From NCBI GenBank assembly GCA_002104905.1, contig MCFE01000644.1:1-50148 (forward strand): a stretch of DNA of 50,148 nucleotides, read 5' to 3'. Of this stretch, positions 41,372 to 50,148 are shown piece by piece; position 1 is the first letter of the stretch; each line of letters opens with the position of its first letter. The translations under genes were made by a program, and so were the position numbers. The notes below the pieces were generated by a model. That model saw nothing but the letters and a program-made list of their open reading frames with translations, ran no database searches and was not told the DNA's origin. The DNA comes from Basidiobolus meristosporus CBS 931.73 (Eukaryota; Basidiobolomycota; Basidiobolomycetes; Basidiobolales; Basidiobolaceae).

Positions 41372-41530
41372 AATATGCCAGAGGTCTTTTGGTGTAGCAG
41401 CATCTTCATGCTCATTGTTCACAGCTAGCAGTTATATCCATCCAAATTTTCAGCAGATAGAAAAGTTCCAGTAATAGCAGTAGTGGATGTTGCAGACAGT
41501 AGCAGCTTGAGGCGCATAAATGGTTCTAAG
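41372..41530 (-). pseudogene. copia gag start right of the Harbinger element
   Basis: Minus-strand gag N-terminus continuing the piece at 37863-37908, running to a degenerate primer-binding site near 41520. Confidence 0.65.
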
Positions 41531-41731
41531 AATGTTTGACATAATGGAAGTGATTAGGAGAACAAGTAGACTAAATGGTTTTCATTTAATTAGTTATAAT
41601 TGTAAGAGTGGTTTTATACATTTACATGGTGCTGGCATAACAAACATATAAAATATGCTTAGGAGCATTCAAAAACAAGTGTGCAAGGTTTGGGGCTGTT
41701 TGGACAGCTTGAGAATTTTCAAGTTCTAGGC
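41531..41731 (-). repeat. truncated copia LTR
   Basis: About 200 bp of the LTR family in minus orientation, recognisable by TTTACATGGTGCTGGCATAACAA-like and GGTTTGGGGCTGTTTGGACA words. It ends at 41731, where an integrase piece in the opposite orientation begins. Confidence 0.65.
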
Positions 41732-41884
41732 TAAGATCACTCAATGATATCTTGCTGGAATCAGTTGCTACAGTTGTTTATCTTGGAAATGGCAGTTATG
41801 GCATAGAGCTCTTTGACTCTGCTCAGTTTCAGATATGGAATAGATATACAACAAGTGGAGAGTACTTAAGAGTGCAAGTACTAA
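41732..41884 (+). pseudogene. copia integrase fragment, plus strand
   Basis: Reads SVATVVYLGNGSYGIELFDSAQFQIWNRY with frame changes, matching the SVAPAVYLKNRSYN...PFEAWYGYRP part of the integrase at about 30010-30120. The orientation is opposite to its neighbours, so it was joined by a rearrangement. Confidence 0.6.
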
Positions 41885-42570
41885 AAACTTGCTCTGTTGT
41901 ATAGTTCCACATTGAGCCATGAGTGCTAAAAAATGCCATAGTGTGCCATAGAGGCCAAGTCAGCCTATACTTAAACATAGAGTGTGAAGCATAGTTCTAT
42001 ATATTCATGCAAAGCAGCACCTTTTTATCACCCACTGTGCTGGAGATTATCCATTTTTAACTTTTTTTTGGGATCAGTATTGTGCATGATTTGTCAGGGC
42101 ACAGAAGGACTGAAGGGATGCATTTGGAACTTAATGCCTGAGGCACTCTGAATCTAGCTCCAGAGGTCTATAACTTGTCACAAAAATGCGTTGTACTATC
42201 TTGGTTCATTATTACCATCTGGTACTATAAGTGCTTTATACAGTTTTACTTCAGGGCTAATATTTAAATATAGTGCCAGATAGTACTAATAGACCAAGAT
42301 AGTGCAATGCATTTTTGTGACAAGTTATAAACCACTGGAGCTAGACTCAGAGTGCCACAGGTATTGATTTCCAGAGGCATCCCTTCAGTCCTTCTGGGCT
42401 TATACAAATGATGCTCAACAATGATCCCAAAAAAAAGGTCAAAAATGGACTATCTCCAGCACATAGGGTGATACCAAGAGGCTGCTTTGCATCAGGATGT
42501 AGAGATAAATTTTACACTTTGTGGCCAAGTATAGGCTTACTTGGCCTCTCTGGCACTGATTTCTCACACA
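41885..42570. mobile_element. degenerate foldback MITE, relative of 47617-48349
   Basis: Starts AAACTTGCTCTGTTG (decayed terminus) and contains the same words as the 47617 element in both arms, including TTTTTTTGGGATCA, the TAATATTTAAATATAGTGCC centre and GCATTTTTGTGACA. It is self-complementary overall. The right terminus is missing. Confidence 0.75.
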
Positions 42571-44588
42571 TTGGGGGTGCTTAGCTTCTTGATGCAAGAG
42601 CATATGTGTTTTGATGTGCACATCTTTTCTCAGTATTTTCTAACTCTTCCTGACTGTCCTCCATGTGCCAACTCAACATGTCCATTAAGAGTTTAAGAGG
42701 CATTTTCTTGATGAGATTGGGATGTGTTTGTACTTGCAACTTTACTTGTCTTCCTATCTTTTCATACATTGACTCCATAGGAAACTCTCAAAAGATGAAG
42801 CAAAGTCCAATATTCTGTACACATCAAGCAAGATGAAGAATACAATGGGTACAGTAACATCAGAGATCTACACACTCAGCTTTATGTTTGTAGTAAAGCT
42901 ATTCATATCCCAACATAAACTCCTTGCATAAAAGCTGTAGATGTGTCAGGTTGGCATTTGTGATCCACTTCTGCATAAACATTCCTACAAAGTCCACATA
43001 TGACTCCAATGCTTCCAATGAACTCTGGACAGAAAATGCTTCAGAAGACCACTTTCATAAATACATATCCAGCTCATCCAGTGCTTGCATTTATATTGCA
43101 GCAAAGGCATGTGAGTATTGTGTAGAGCTTGTGAGGAATACTTTAGGTATTGGATATTCTGACATATATTTCCAGTGTTTTAAAATTCCTCTGGTATCTT
43201 AAAAGGCTCATTCAGCTTGGAATGCCCTAGGTACAGATTGGTTAGCATAGAATATTTTAGAGGAGCAAATGCACTGCTGCAAGTGGAAAGCATTTGCTCC
43301 AATATATTCCCTTTATCTTTAGTATTTCTGGTACCTAATTCAATCCATATTCTGGCAAATGGCTTATGGCCTACCAGCTTTGCTACAATTGCATGCTGAC
43401 TTCTGTATTTACTCTTTGAGCATGAATGATGTTCTTAGTATTGATGTTTAGATAATAAAAGTGTATGTGATATATGGGGTATATCCCCTCAATCTCACAC
43501 ATTCATTGGCAATACCATATATTGTGCTCAGAAAGCTGACTATCTTGCTGATGGCAGGGGGATTGCCAATGCAGATAATAATATGCACTCTGACATAACA
43601 GTCATATTCTAGTATCCTGCTGGTAATTTAGGCCCATATATCAGTGAGACTACCATCAGATTTCTGCTCTGGTGCCATGGAATTGGTGGCAGAATCAGGT
43701 TGATAAGAATCAGCAGCCAGCATGATTTTCTGGCAGTGCACTTCTTCAATGGGAATCCATCAGGTGCCAAGACAAAGGCATGGTCATGTATACCTTCAAG
43801 GTAGCCTTGCTACTAATTTAATGCCAATACTTGCCATTGAATATATTAGACATGTTTGCACTTGATTGATAATTGATGTGGCACTTTACAGCTTCAGAAT
43901 ATTTGTCAGACTGCATAAGCTTCTCAAGACAGTTGATATCTGGAATATATCCAGAGCTTGAGCAATGCTTTCTGCCTATGGTGGTGAGTTCCTGACCTGT
44001 TGGACACCTTGCAATGGTGGCACTTTCTGATGTGAATGTTGATCAAATGCTAGCACATACTGGTATCAGGAGGGTATCAAGGTGATATGTTGCCAGCTGC
44101 ATGACAGTACTTCTTTTGTACCAAGTACATGGTAAGTTGCATCCCTGAATACTTTTGGCAAGAAGTAGTAGTAAGTCATCAAAGCCCCCCTTACTAATAT
44201 TGGTGCAAGTACACAGCTTCTCTAGCCAGAGCTTAGCATAGTTCACCAGTAGATGGCTTTTGGGCTCACTTGACACTATAGATTATCAGTCATTTTTTTC
44301 CATTGGTGTTGTCACATTATACACTGAATTCTGCTTGGCTCCTGCAAGGTCCTATGCTGAGAGAAGAAAGGCTCACAACCAATTAGTGAGCCTTCTTCTT
44401 TAAAGTTATCACTTGGCATGCCATGTTCAGAAGGCTGAGGTGAGCCCAATGGCATCACAGGCTCACCTGAGTCAGCATGCACAAGGTTACAGCTATTGCT
44501 AGGTGCTTTCACAAAAGTATCAAGTGGTAGGCAAGATATTGTTGGCAGAGTAGTGAGTGATGAATACTCAGGTATAACTTTGTGGCAA
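42571..44588 (-). pseudogene. degenerate Tnp2-like transposase (CACTA, Transposase_21 type)
   Basis: Broken minus-strand coding pieces occur in the order of this family. 44276-44090: KLCTCTNISKGGFDDLLLLL followed by LPCTWYK, like the IS-x3-F-DLL...LP entry. About 43860: IFNGKYWH-like. About 43800-43690: HDHAFVLAPDGFP and MLAADSYQPDSA. About 43640-43510: YDCYVRVHIIICIGNPPAISKIVSF, matching the family's cIxD-PAxxKv segment. Stops and frame changes occur throughout. No CACTA terminal repeats were found. The 44312-44593 ORF may be its N-terminus. I recognise the family by pattern only. Confidence 0.45.
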
Positions 44589-44589
44589 A

Positions 44590-45855
44590 TCACAGGCTGC
44601 CATATACTCTGCCTCTGTGGTGGAGAGTGCTATGGTTGGTTGTTTTCTTAAATTCCATGAAATTGTTCCTTTACAGTAAAGAAAGGTGTATCCTGTGGTG
44701 GTTCTTCTGACTTCAAAATTTTATCCCCAATCAGCATCAGAGTATCCCACAAGATCCTCCTCTGAATCCTTATAAGTGTATCTTAAGCAGATATCAGCAG
44801 TTCCTTTTAGGTATCTAAAAATCTGCTTAACTGCTGCAATATGATCAGATCCATAGTTGGAATTCTGTTGGCTGACAACTCCCACTGATTATGAGATATC
44901 TGGATGTGTTCCAAGCATGATATACATCAGACTGCCAACCATTTATTAATAAGGAAAGTCAGAGCTTTCAGAAGGCACCAAGCTCTCCTGATTGGTTCCA
45001 TATTGACCAAGTTATGGCTTGTCTCCATTTGGGTAGCTGCTGGTATACAGTCTTCCATATGGTACTTCTTAAGTATATCTTGAATATACTTGGATTGGCT
45101 CTGGGTGATATTCTGGGTACTTACTTCTAGGGAGAACTTTCTCCCTAAGTAGTAACTGAGTTCTCCCAGATTGGCCATTTTTAACTCTTAGGGGCAATGC
45201 TTCAAGGCTGTTTGTGGCTATATTAAGATCATCCACATATAGAGCTTTTAAAGCTAGAATAGTATAAAGTTTAGTCAGCATTACTCCTTTTGAAGCTCAA
45301 AGACTCCAAATAGGAATCTATCTAAAATCCAGGCTCTTGGTCATTAGGTCAGTCCACATGGAGATTTTTAAGCTTGCAGACCAAATGGTGGTTATCATGG
45401 TCAACAAACCCATCAGGGTGGATCATATACATGTTCTTATGAAGTTTTCCATACAAAAATGATGTTTGATATCCATTTAAGGTAGAAACAACTTATATTT
45501 GACTGCTATAGCCAATATTTAATCTGATGAAAGTAAACTTGGCTACCAGGGCAAAGGTTTCAGTATAGTCAAGCCACTTTATTGGAAATTGCTTGTTAGC
45601 TATATGTCTTGCGTTATATCTTTCAGCTGCTCTGTCAGCTATGTATTTAGCCTTGAAGATCCATCTGCATCCAACTGATGTTTGGTTGATTAGTAGATTG
45701 ACTTAGTCCCAAGTGTGATTTTCCATCAGGGCTTGGTATTCCTCAGTCATTGCAATGGTTAAAATCTTTGTACAAAGGCTATTTAGTGCCTCTTTAACAG
45801 TCAGGGGCTAATAAATACGGACTGAATGAGCATAGGCAAAGTTTGTATCCTGATT
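44590..45855 (-). pseudogene. copia element E: RNase H and RT
   Basis: Minus-strand remnant with RNase H at its left end (cut at 44590, no LTR), then RT segments GELSYYLGRKFS, YIQDILKKYHMEDCIPAAT, LYVDDLNIATN and further RT up to the MITE at 45859. Several frame changes. Confidence 0.85.
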
Positions 45856-45858
45856 AAT

Positions 45859-46069
45859 AGACTTGTTCCATCATTCCAACTGATCATAGTGCCCAATAGT
45901 GCCATAGCATGCCAGATGGTGCCTGATCATGCCATAGAGTGCCAGATGGTGCCATACAGTGCCAATTTGTGATAAAAATTGAAATGCATATGACCCTAAA
46001 TTATCAAATTAATAGCAAAATATACAGCACTTTCTGGTACTATGATCAATGGCACAATGAAACAAATCT
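45859..46069. mobile_element. 211-bp MITE with AAT target duplication
   Basis: Ends AGACTTGTTCCAT and ATGAAACAAATCT (two mismatches), flanked by AAT at 45856-45858 and 46070-46072. The interior is a string of ATAGTGCC(A) words without coding capacity. It interrupts copia element E. Confidence 0.85.
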
Positions 46070-46072
46070 AAT

Positions 46073-47613
46073 GTAGTAATTTGGGCTATTTCTTGTACAG
46101 TTGGATCTTCTGGCATTGATATTGCAATGATCACTTCTAGGATATTGCTGGGCACTGAGTCAAGATGAACCATGGTTTTAGAGCTCTCTGGAGTGAACAA
46201 ACTTCATTGTTTGGCCTAGAGTCAATTATGACTATTGGTGAATTAGATATCAGATTTTTGCTGTCATCTAATGCCATTTTTTGTGATAATCTTGAATTGT
46301 CATCAAACATACCCCTAGACTTATTCAGCTTCTTCTCTCTGGTGTTGTAGAGCTTATATGCCTTACTCTCATTGCAGTGGCCCAAAAATATGTATTTCAC
46401 ACTTTTTGGCTCATATTTTGCTTGATTTGTGGGAAGTTTTTGGCATATGCTGTACACCCAAATAATATTGGATTTTCTGCACCAAGTCCGTATCCATACT
46501 ATGCTTAAAGTGGAGTAAAATCACAAATTATTCTGTCATAACTCCTATGGTGAAGGTATACAGCTGTGGCAACTGATTCTACCCAAAAATCATAGGATAG
46601 TGTTTGATCATGGATCATAGACATCCCCATATTGATTAATGATCTGTTTGCATGTGATGCTACTCCATTCTGATATGGGGACTAGGGTTTATTAGTATCC
46701 TGCACTATTCCATCATTTTTGCAGAAATGGATGAAGAATTTTGAGGAATATTCTCTACTATTGCATGATCACACTTTCTCAATTTTTTCACAGGTTTCTC
46801 ACTCCACCATAGCTTTAGAGTCCCTAATCTTAGACAGATCCTCTTCCTTTCTCTCTGTGATGTAGACCCATGTGTATCTTGTATAATTGTCAGTAGAGGT
46901 GATTTTATACTTCATCTTGCCCAAGGATAAATCTTGCATAGGTCCACCCAGATATGAGTGAATTAGATCTAGTTTTTGCTTAATTTTGATAAGCCTACAG
47001 CTCATTGATGGCTGTATGGCCTGTTTCCCATATATATAGGCCTCACTATGCCTCAAATTGAGCAATATGTGAACCATTTGATCAGTGATCCTGCATCCAG
47101 AATTGTCAATGCTGAAACTGAGTCCTTCTGCAGTGGCCTTGCTTACAGATTAGTAGGTTCTTGGCTATTCCTAGTACATAGAAGACTTCTTTGAAGGTCA
47201 GTGGATGACTTCCTTCACTGCTTCCAATACATACTTGGATAACCCTTTCTCTCACTACGTTGAGTGTTATATTGTCATACATGAAAACCTTCTTAATTGG
47301 AATTTATTGATATTGGGTAAAAGTTCCTATTGGTATGTGGTGTGTTGAGATGCTCCAGAATCAATATACCAATTTGGGAGTCCTTGTTTGTGGTCATACT
47401 TAGTGCAGATATGAATAGTCTATCTTTAGTTTTTGCAGCATTTCCATACTCAGGCTTTTTCTGCGGACTATCTAACTTTTTGATGCATCAATCTGGTGTG
47501 TGTCCTTTCCATATGCAGTAGCTGCAAACAGGTTTCTGTTGCCTCCAAAGGGTCTTGAGTACCTTCTATGTTGGTAATCACTGCTCATCAAAGCATTTTT
47601 TTTCTTCTTATAT
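46073..47613 (-). pseudogene. copia element E: linker, integrase, protease and gag end
   Basis: Minus-strand continuation: FLGHCNESKAYKLYNT linker, EVIIAIS, integrase with RLIKIKQKLDLIHSYLGGPM and DNYTRYTWVY (first Asp of the usual DDYT kept, second changed to Asn), CEAC-like remnants, and the gag zinc-knuckle region near 47500. Multiple lesions. Confidence 0.85.
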
Positions 47614-47616
47614 ATT

Positions 47617-48349
47617 AGACTTGTTCTGTTGGATAGTGCTACATTGAGCCATGAGTGCCAAATAGTGCCATAGTGTGCCTGAGAGTCATAGCAGACCTAA
47701 ACTTGGCCACAATGTGTGGCATTTAGCTCTTCATATTCATGCAAAGCAGCCCCTGTGTTTCACCTACGGTGCAGGAGAAAATCATTTTTTTAACCTTTTT
47801 TTTGGGATCAAAATTGTGCATGACGTAAAAGAGCATAGACAGACTGAAGATATGCATCTGGTACATAATACCCATGGCACTCTAAATCTAGCCCCACAGG
47901 CTTGTAGCATGTCACAAAAATGCATGGCACTATCTTGGTCCACTGATACTTTCTGGCACTATAAGTGCTTTGTATAGGTTCTACTTTAGGGCTAATATTT
48001 AAATATAGTGCCAGATAGTACCAGTGGACCAAGATAGTACCATGCATTTTTGTGACATGCTACAAGCCTGTGGGGCTAGATTTAGAGTGCCATGGGTATT
48101 ATGTACCAGATGCATATCTTCAGTTTGTCTGTGCTCTTTTACGTCATGCACAATTTTGATCCCAAAAAAAAGGTAAAAAATTGATTTTCTCCCACACAGT
48201 AGGTGAAACACAGGGGCTGCTTTGCATGAATATGCAGAACTATATGTCACACTCTGTGGCCAAGTTTAGGTCTGCTATGACTCTCAGGTACACTATGGCA
48301 CTATTTGGCACTCCTGGCTCAATGTGGCACTATCCAACAGAACAAGTCT
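47617..48349. mobile_element. 733-bp foldback MITE with ATT target duplication
   Basis: Two near-identical inverted arms, about 47617-47962 and 48003-48349, separated by about 40 bp of AT-rich loop. Termini AGACTTGTTCTGTTGGATAG on both sides. Flanked by ATT at 47614-47616 and 48350-48352. ORFs in the two arms are mirror copies of each other and not genes. The termini match the Harbinger element at 37909, the likely source of its transposase. It interrupts element E. Confidence 0.92.
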
Positions 48350-48964
48350 ATTGAAGTTCAATCATCTTAACTCCTCATCCTGGAGCCTTCATATACCCAA
48401 TATGGGGTCACATCTTCAGTTCTGGACTCTAGGGCTGGTAAAAATCCCTGAAGCTTGTATGTCAAGCTATTCATGATGGTAACTATAACATCCTCATTAG
48501 TAGTGGTGCACCCAGAGATTCCATCTCATCCACCAGCAGGGTAAATCTGTTAATGTGATTCTTTATTACTTAATCTGGCAACATATTTTGGTAAGGAATT
48601 CTCATGTAAGAAACATTTTCTTAGCAGGCAGACATGACCAGTTTGTGTCTTCTTAAACCTTCTAGGCATTCTGTGTGGTATTTGCTCTTGAGCATTGAAT
48701 TAGCAAATTGTCTTTGACATCAAGGCATATGCAGTAAAAGGTACTCTATTCTTTTTCTGGTACTTTAACGCTTCCTCTTTCACACATTTAGGAGGGCATT
48801 CTTCTTCTGTGACAATTTTACAAATGCCTCTTTCTTATAGCAGCATCTTCATCTTTGCCTTCCACACTTGGTAGTTAGATCTATCCAACTTTTCAGCAGA
48901 GGGAGAAGTTCCAGTAATAGCAGTAGTCCATATTGTAGAGAGTGACAGCTTGGGGCACATAACC
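48350..48964 (-). pseudogene. copia element E: gag
   Basis: Minus-strand gag from the primer-binding site (about 48952-48964, one change from consensus) through the ERG/ECPP region to the part opposite SLTDKFQGL-like sequence near 48460. Stops and frame changes. Confidence 0.8.
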
Positions 48965-49311
48965 TGTTGTAAGAGTCCTGGAAATATGGGAAGTGAGGTG
49001 GAGGACAAGTAGATTGTATGATTCCACTTTGTGATTACATTGAATGGAAAAGTAGAATTTATACTTTTACATAGTCTTAGCATAACTAGCATGTAGTAAG
49101 GGTTTAGGGAGGTCCTAGGAACATGGGTGCAAAGTTTGGGGCTGCTTTGACAACCTTGAAAATTTTCATGTTCTAGATATCTGATATTTTGGTAGAGTTA
49201 ATTTGGTAAATCCAATCAAGGAACTTGGTAACTATTGCTTAGAGTTTGAAAGTAATGACATAAGTGACCAACTTAGGTGAATATTTAGATGGAATCAGAA
49301 GCTGTTAAAAT
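48965..49311 (-). repeat. copia LTR shared by element E and the next element
   Basis: About 347 bp in minus orientation; the outer end is degenerate (GCTGTTAAAATG in place of TTTTTACAACA). On one side is the gag of element E, and on the other a polypurine-tract-like CTTCCACTC and the RNase H of a further element. Confidence 0.8.
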
Positions 49312-50148
49312 GCTTCCACTCAACTAAGTATTCATACCAACTAATCCTAATTTTGATCTTAGATATTTAAACTTGTCTCCAGCTAATGGTTTGGTTAATA
49401 TGTCCACAATCATTTATCCAAAGGAGAGTAAATTATGCTAACTAAGTTATTCTTTAAAGCCTCATGTATGAAATGATGTCTAATATCTCTGTGCTTAGTT
49501 CTTGCATTAAAAACTGGATTAAAACCTAATTGTATACATCCCTGATTATGTTGACATAAAGTAATAAGCCTTTTTTGACTTGGGCCAAAATTGGTAAAAA
49601 GCTTTTGCAGCCACAGGGCTTCTTTAGCTGCTTCACAGGCTGCCATGTATATTGCTTCTGTGGCTGAAAGTGCTACAGTTGGTTGCTTTCATGAATCCAA
49701 TGATATTGCTCCTTTGCAGTAAAAAAAGGGAATCCTGCAGAGGATCTTTTATCTTCCAAATTTTGCTCTCAATCAGCATCTCAGTATCCCGCAAATCTTC
49801 TTATAAAGTCCTTTAGGTGTACCTTACGCAGCTACTAGCAGCTCCTTTTAGGTATTTCAAAGTCCATTCAACTGTTGCAACATATTCAGATCCATAGTTC
49901 TGATTATGCTGAATGACAACCCCCGCTGAATACTAAACATCTGGATGTGTTGCAAATATGATACATATCAGAGTGCCAACTTTGGATTGATAAGGAAAGG
50001 CAGGGCTTTCAGATGGTACTAAGCGCTCTTGATTTGGTCAAGTCTTGACCAAGTCAAGGCTTGCCTCCAGTGGAGCAGCTGCTAGTTTACAGTCTTTCAT
50101 TTGGTACTTCTTAAGTATATCTTGAATATACTTGAACTGGCTTAGGGT
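49312..50148 (-). pseudogene. further copia element: RNase H and RT, cut by the window edge
   Basis: Minus-strand RNase H (MAACEAAKEALWLQKLF, QHNQGCIQLGFNP, ARTKHRDIRHHFIHEA) followed by RT pieces to the end of the window. In the usual DNQG motif the Asp is His. It continues beyond 50148. Confidence 0.85.

Noticed and set aside
47675-48250. Two ORFs encoding the same peptide on opposite strands
   Set aside because: They are mirror images created by the foldback arms, not genes.
1-50148. CRISPR arrays, bacterial operons, riboswitches, rRNA
   Set aside because: None seen. The only direct repeats are LTRs, MITEs and the 30-bp coding repeat, and the genes are eukaryotic.

Overview
The window is fungal nuclear DNA. 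The evidence is a URA2-type multienzyme (glutaminase, carbamoyl-phosphate synthetase, inactive dihydroorotase-like domain, aspartate transcarbamoylase), a Pet123/mS26-like mitoribosomal protein, a chitin-binding (CBM19-like) pseudogene, a Git3/cAMP-receptor-like 7TM receptor, and short introns (58-75 nt) with GT donors and CTAAC-like branch sites. An early-diverging, zygomycete-grade fungus would fit, but that placement is only an inference.

Layout. 1-1.7 kb: an unidentified retroelement-like ORF at the edge, then a tandem of Ty1/copia LTR and gag pieces. 2-24.4 kb is a gene island: two type II membrane glycosyltransferase-like genes (2008-2839 and 3474-5181, minus), a duplicated-domain protein of unknown function (6009-6737, plus), the mitoribosomal protein (6961-7872, minus), URA2 (8738-15511, minus), a tRNA-like relic (16047-16127), a transcription-type cyclin (18234-18980), a pair of tiny related proteins behind TATAAATA boxes (20256-20381 minus and 20917-21126 plus), a broken Thr/Ser/Pro-rich chitin-binding protein (21557-22556, minus) and a 7TM receptor (23397-24385). 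Single-base frame breaks sit in the first glycosyltransferase, twice in URA2, and once in the receptor. This suggests consensus errors in the assembly or a decaying allele.

26.4-50.1 kb is a nest of mobile DNA. One complete but dead copia element (27817-32500) lies inside the reverse transcriptase of an older minus-strand copia. Other minus-strand copia bodies carry a solo LTR, a second putative LTR family, a complete two-gene PIF/Harbinger element (37909-41371), non-autonomous relatives with the same termini (45859-46069, 47617-48349, 41885-42570, 34682-34817), a dead Harbinger transposase copy (34925-35890) and a degenerate Tnp2-like (CACTA) transposase (42571-44588). Target-site duplications allow much of the insertion order to be read.

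Functional links. URA2 performs the first two steps of pyrimidine synthesis. The two glycosyltransferase-like proteins probably act in the Golgi on glycans or wall polymers. The Harbinger transposase at 40304 is the likely mobiliser of the MITE and foldback copies. The copia family appears to prime reverse transcription from the anticodon region of initiator tRNA-Met.
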